A DNA stretch of 64,000 nucleotides from Trichomonas tenax (lineage: Eukaryota; Parabasalia; Trichomonadida; Trichomonadidae): positions 29,377 through 93,376 of the forward strand of contig JALKBU010000076.1 in assembly GCA_023091735.1 (NCBI GenBank), given 5' to 3'. A program made the position numbers and the translations under genes. This document shows positions 60,345 through 64,000 of the stretch, piece by piece; the first letter of the stretch is position 1; each line of letters begins with the position of its first letter. A model generated the notes under the pieces. It had not been told where the DNA came from and did no database searches. It worked only from the letters and a program-made list of their open reading frames with translations.

Positions 60345-60510
60345 ATCTCGGAGACCGAGATTTTCGAGAGAACCGCGATAATTTGGAATATTCGAACACC
60401 GATGGGGAAGTCGGCCTCCGGAAGCCAATATTTGGCGAAGTCGGGACCGAGCGATACCGACAATCGGTATTTTGAGAAGAATTGGGGGGAAAATAATCAT
60501 CGCCGATGAA
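60345..60510. other. GC-rich island
   Basis: About 165 bases with GC far above the flanks. It contains small hairpins (CTCGGAGACCGAG at 60349; TACCGACAATCGGTA near 60456), GAAGTCGG twice (60408 and 60436), and ATAATTTGGAATATT repeated at about 60323 and 60381. Several frames are open at once, so ORFs alone do not show coding. Origin unknown. Confidence 0.4.
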
Positions 60511-60881
60511 ATAATATTAACCATCAGGATATTAGTGACGAACTTTTTTATTTCATTGTTAAGTAGACATAAAATGTTTCATGTTTTATAATATAACTTC
60601 TGTAAAAATCAAAATTTTTGATAAGGAATTTGCAAAAAGAACTGAAAAGATTAAAATTTTTATTACAAAAATATTTAAAAACCTAGTTTATAAAACAGAA
60701 GTGCGAGCGATCTAAATTGAGAAGCGAGGACGATAAACGCCTCAAAAAGGCCTATCGTTTACACCTATAGAGAAGATTGTGTACAATGTTTGGAGCAATA
60801 AAAAGCGGATGATATAAAAAATGGTGCCACTTTTATGAGTCTGATTATCAGTTTACACGATTCAATTTTATTTTTTAGAAA

Positions 60882-62180
60882 ATGTCTCAAAACATCGGTA
60901 TCAAAGCGATCCAAGTCCACTTCCCGAAGAGCTTCGTTTCGCAGGAGGATTTGGAGGAAAGTGAAATTGCGCTCTGTGGTGAAGAATTTCGCACAAAGCT
61001 TAAAGGTAAATACACAAAAGGACTCGGCCAAACAGCACTTTCTTTCTGCACAGATCATGAAGACACTGCTTCTATGGCCATGAGTGCCGTTCAAAAACTC
61101 TTTGACACTTACGGATACAAACCATCAGATTTTGGTCGCTTAGAGGTTGGCTCAGAGACATCCATCGACCGCTCTAAGTCAATAAAGTCATACGTGATGC
61201 AGTTATTCGGAGATAATCACTCTATTATGGGCGTCGATAATACGAACGCTTGTTATGGCGGAACAGCTGCATTCCTGAACTCCCTCGCATGGATGGAGTC
61301 TTCGCAGTGGGATGGCAGGCTTGCTCTCGTCGTAGCCGCTGATATTGCAGTTTATGACGACCATGCTGCCAGACCAACTGGTGGATGTGGTGCTGTTGCT
61401 ATCGTCATTGGCCCTGATGCACCAATCGTATTCGAAAAAGGTTCATTAACACATCATTTCTCTCATTCATTCGATTTCTTCAAGCCAAACCCAATAAACC
61501 CACATCCAATCGTCGATGGCCCATTGTCTCTCCACACATACTACGAATGCTTAGAAAATTGCTATATGCAACTTCGCACTCGATTTTCGGGCACTACAGT
61601 CAAGAATTTCGATTACATTGTATTGCACACACCTTTCCAGAACCATATCAAGAAGTGCGCCGGTCGTCTTCAGTTCCTTGATGAACATCAAGACAATAAT
61701 GATCCAGAAATTGTTAAAACAAGGACAGAACACCAAACAGTCTCACAACAGTCACAAGCTGCCGCTCCTCTGTTTAAAGAGAAAGTTCAGCCTTCTTCAT
61801 TATTATCAACAATGTGCGGAAATGGTTACACAGCGTCTTTATACATGGCATTGGCTTCATTGATAAATAGCGTCGACGACCTCAATGAAAAGAGGCTTAT
61901 GATGTTCAGTTATGGCAGTGGCGCAGCTTCTTCGATGTTCGTTCTTAATGTTAAAGGCGATCTTAAATTCATGAAGGAAGCACTCAAATTGGATGAGAGA
62001 TTAGCTAACAGAGTTAAGAGGACAGTAGCTGACTACGATAATGACATCAAACTCGCTGATAAGTTTTATAGATCGGCTCCTTACCAGCCAACATGCTCAT
62101 TGGACTTGATAGACAACGGAGCATGGTACCTCGATCATATCGAAGAAAACTGGAGACGTATTTATAAGAGAAAGGAATAG
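60882..62180 (+). CDS. Hydroxymethylglutaryl-CoA synthase
   Basis: A 432-residue HMG-CoA synthase, which condenses acetyl-CoA with acetoacetyl-CoA in the first committed step to mevalonate and isoprenoids. The catalytic residues are all present: Glu92 in GSETSIDRSKS, the nucleophile Cys124 in TNACYGGTAA, and His249 in YIVLHTPF. GIKAIQVHFP and GVDNTNAC match the family starts, and the GSG motif (FSYGSGAASS) lies in the C-terminal half. There is no targeting sequence, so it is probably cytosolic. It is a little shorter than animal enzymes (about 460-520). Neighbours on both sides are unrelated. Confidence 0.95.
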   Translation: MSQNIGIKAIQVHFPKSFVSQEDLEESEIALCGEEFRTKLKGKYTKGLGQTALSFCTDHEDTASMAMSAVQKLFDTYGYKPSDFGRLEVGSETSIDRSKSIKSYVMQLFGDNHSIMGVDNTNACYGGTAAFLNSLAWMESSQWDGRLALVVAADIAVYDDHAARPTGGCGAVAIVIGPDAPIVFEKGSLTHHFSHSFDFFKPNPINPHPIVDGPLSLHTYYECLENCYMQLRTRFSGTTVKNFDYIVLHTPFQNHIKKCAGRLQFLDEHQDNNDPEIVKTRTEHQTVSQQSQAAAPLFKEKVQPSSLLSTMCGNGYTASLYMALASLINSVDDLNEKRLMMFSYGSGAASSMFVLNVKGDLKFMKEALKLDERLANRVKRTVADYDNDIKLADKFYRSAPYQPTCSLDLIDNGAWYLDHIEENWRRIYKRKE

Positions 62181-62240
62181 ATTTAAATAATAAATCTTTT
62201 TTAATAAATTACATTGAAATTGATATTTAAACAAATAAAC

Positions 62241-62654
62241 TTAGTAGTACTGGTTGAATCCTGCGCATGTGAGGATTGCATACAAAAGTTCTATAACGAA
62301 TGGAAGAATACAGCATATAGAGCACGGTATCCATAACAGCAACACATCCCAGTAGTTGAGAATCGATATAATAGTTAAGAAAATACCGAGAGCGTGAAAT
62401 GCAATATATAAAAAGTGGAAAGAAATCGAGTGGAGTGTTAGTCCGCTTAATGTCATAACCGCTGTAGCAGCGAGAAATACTGCACCGACAATTATAACGT
62501 CTTTTAGCTTTCTATCGACCCAAGCGTCCGAATGATTTGACGTCTGTCTGAATTCTGGTATTGATTGCCAAAGGAATGACCAAACCAATGCGTGAACGGC
62601 AAGAAGAGTGCACCTTGTCGCGTAAAATTTAAGATGAGGCTGCTCTTTTCCCAT
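62241..62654 (-). CDS. TMEM107: TMEM107-like transition-zone membrane protein
   Basis: A 137-residue protein with four membrane segments (about 10-30, 51-71, 77-97 and 103-127) and short loops. The order ATRC..LAVHALVWSFLW, then FLAATAVMTLSGLTLHSISFHFLYIAFHALG, then YWDVLLLWIPCSICCILPFVIELL matches TMEM107 (RF..L.AH...; ...G.S.F....S...I..H; W....YW..F..C..LP...E). In other organisms TMEM107 belongs to the MKS module of the ciliary transition zone. This fits a flagellate and complements enkurin in the window. It is convergent with HMG-CoA synthase, only 60 bases apart. Confidence 0.75.
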   Translation of the reverse strand: MGKEQPHLKFYATRCTLLAVHALVWSFLWQSIPEFRQTSNHSDAWVDRKLKDVIIVGAVFLAATAVMTLSGLTLHSISFHFLYIAFHALGIFLTIISILNYWDVLLLWIPCSICCILPFVIELLYAILTCAGFNQYY

Positions 62655-63827
62655 TTAGTAAAAAAATAATTCGTTTATAAAAGAAAAATTGACACAACGA
62701 TAAAATTCATTTTTTGATTTTTCATCTGGATTTCAACGAAACCAAAGCATTTCTATAGAACAGCTATTCTTTGCTATTGAAATTTTGATGATTTGTCAGC
62801 TCATTTTCTTTCTACGACAAATATTTAATATATCAAAAATAAATTTTATGCTTGAATAGTAGTTTTATACTGAATTATACTATCAATTCTGCCTGCTTAA
62901 GATACACACTAAGTTCTGTAGATTATTTTGGATTTTTCTCTGATGTTCATCATTGAATATTAATTTATATTAAAAATAGAAAAATGTGTTGAATAAAATT
63001 AAGAAAACTGTCTGTTAAGCTAACTCTGTGTTTACTCACGAAATATGCAGAATATCAGCGTTCATGTTGCAGCAATAAGAAATGGTGATCATCCTGATCG
63101 ATGCATCAAACGAGTTGACAAAAAGAATCGCTTCTATTGAATAACTACATTACGCACCATAAACAAGTTAAGCGTGCGCATTGCTCATCATCAAAGTTTA
63201 TTTGAATTATAGCTTCTTTGTTTTTATATTGGTCATATCTAAATGGACCCCAGTAACTATTGTTGTGGTATATTCCAACCTTAGTTTATCTGATGCATCA
63301 AAATCATAGAATCTTGCATTGTTGACAATCTCATTAAGGCTCCAGTTCCAAGTATTCAATTTTTAAGCTTCTCTCTTCTACTCTAAAAGTCCAATCAAAA
63401 GACTTTAAAGTATAACCATATATATATACATACCAACTATGCTTTATACCACTTTTGTATGCACGTACAGTGAACATCTGGATGTTGAGAAATAAAAATT
63501 GATATTTTTCAAAATTTTCATTTTTACCGAGGAGAAAAAATCATCCAATCGAAATTTTGCATAATTGCGCCTGTTCAAAGATTTTACTTTATCATTTTCT
63601 TTACTAAGTTCAAGATAATGCATGAAATACATAACAAATATTGCTGCAATGGATTGTGTTCAATCATGTCATTGCGAAATGCTCAGACTGGGACTCCTTC
63701 AAAATAAATATTCATTACATCAAATATAGCTATATAGCTTAGATCTTTTTAAAAAGAGAAAAAAAGTGTGTTGATTTGTCAATCCAAATAAATAAGCAAA
63801 TTTTAGTTTGCTCTGCTAAATAAAGGC
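62655..63827. other. Gene-free region, 1.2 kb
   Basis: AT-rich with fragments of protein-like sequence on the minus strand around 63220-63440 that change frame; too weak to name. Confidence 0.4.
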
Positions 63828-64000
63828 TTATTGCTTCTCGGCCTTCTTGGAGATCTTGAGCTTGCCAAGGAATTTGTTGCGCTCCTCCTTTGTCTGGAAG
63901 CGGCCGTGTCCGAACTTGGAAGCTGTATCGATCCACTTGAGGTTGATCTCTTCTGTGGCGATACGGCGTGTGTTGATGTTGATTGTCTTGCGGAGTGTGA
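63828..64000 (-). CDS. RPL3: Ribosomal protein L3 (60S), 3' end
   Basis: The last 56 codons and stop (TTA at 63828-63830) of ribosomal protein L3; the 5' part lies beyond the window. The fragment begins TLRKTIN and has the universal L3 end [20 protein letters not shown], followed by EER.KFLGKLK and a short basic tail KKAEKQ. L3 is a core large-subunit protein near the peptidyl-transferase centre. The C-ending codon use is strong, as expected for a highly expressed gene. Confidence 0.95.
   Translation of the reverse strand, partial: TLRKTININTRRIATEEINLKWIDTASKFGHGRFQTKEERNKFLGKLKISKKAEKQ

Noticed and set aside
63220..63440. COMM-domain-like minus-strand fragment
   Set aside because: Only a FDW motif and a few hydrophobic residues fit, and the frame shifts; too weak to call.

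Overview
The window is eukaryotic, AT-rich, compact and apparently intron-free. It most resembles a trichomonad (Parabasalia, Trichomonas or Tritrichomonas type). The reasons are: BspA-like leucine-rich surface proteins ending in one membrane segment and a short tail; decayed ankyrin repeats; a PH-AGC kinase; flagellar genes; single-exon genes; and an initiator-like TCA(C/T)TTT motif that repeatedly lies about 10-25 bases before the start codon. I cannot fix the species from the sequence alone.

Layout. 0.3-0.7 kb: a small stand-alone PH protein. 1.2-1.5 kb: a small inverted-repeat element (MITE). 1.5-8.7 kb: two tandem BspA-like genes, one with a single internal stop and one heavily decayed. 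9.1-10.0 kb: a foldback element with multiple hairpins. 10.1-12.7 kb: an Akt-like kinase and a coiled-coil gene, convergent. 13-19.6 kb: a graveyard of decayed genes (ankyrin fragments, a membrane protein with one stop, a GTPase stump, a twice-frameshifted kinase) around one intact helical gene. 19.6-28.5 kb: gene-poor, with a small membrane protein, a rhodanese-like protein, enkurin, a second MITE and a long inverted repeat. 28.6-33.5 kb: a 1649-residue TPR protein with a CHAT/separase-like end that lacks catalytic residues. 34-37.2 kb: a zinc-binding SNAPC3-like ORF, an unassigned conserved-looking protein and a PLAC8-like protein. 37.5-38.6 kb: very AT-rich debris, perhaps of a large DNA transposon. 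39.3-47.6 kb: two coiled-coil genes, a UVSSA-like gene and a C1D-like gene sharing a periodic promoter array, and an Arf-like GTPase. 47.9-48.8 kb: a second long inverted-repeat element. 49-55.3 kb: a TOR-like PIKK whose kinase motifs are lost. 56-64 kb: an armadillo-like gene, a broken membrane protein, HMG-CoA synthase, a TMEM107-like protein and the end of ribosomal protein L3.

Themes. Akt-like kinase, TOR-like pseudokinase and PH protein belong to growth signalling. Enkurin and TMEM107 belong to the flagellum. UVSSA-like and C1D-like proteins belong to repair and RNA processing. The strongest unexplained signals are in non-coding DNA. A motif TTTACATGTCA (either strand) recurs in promoters and inside mobile-element ends; in one head-to-head promoter it forms a seven-copy array with about 20.5-base spacing. 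An initiator-like TGTCAC motif repeats six times at about 82 bases. Two unrelated-looking inverted-repeat elements both carry an initiator followed by an E2F-like site.
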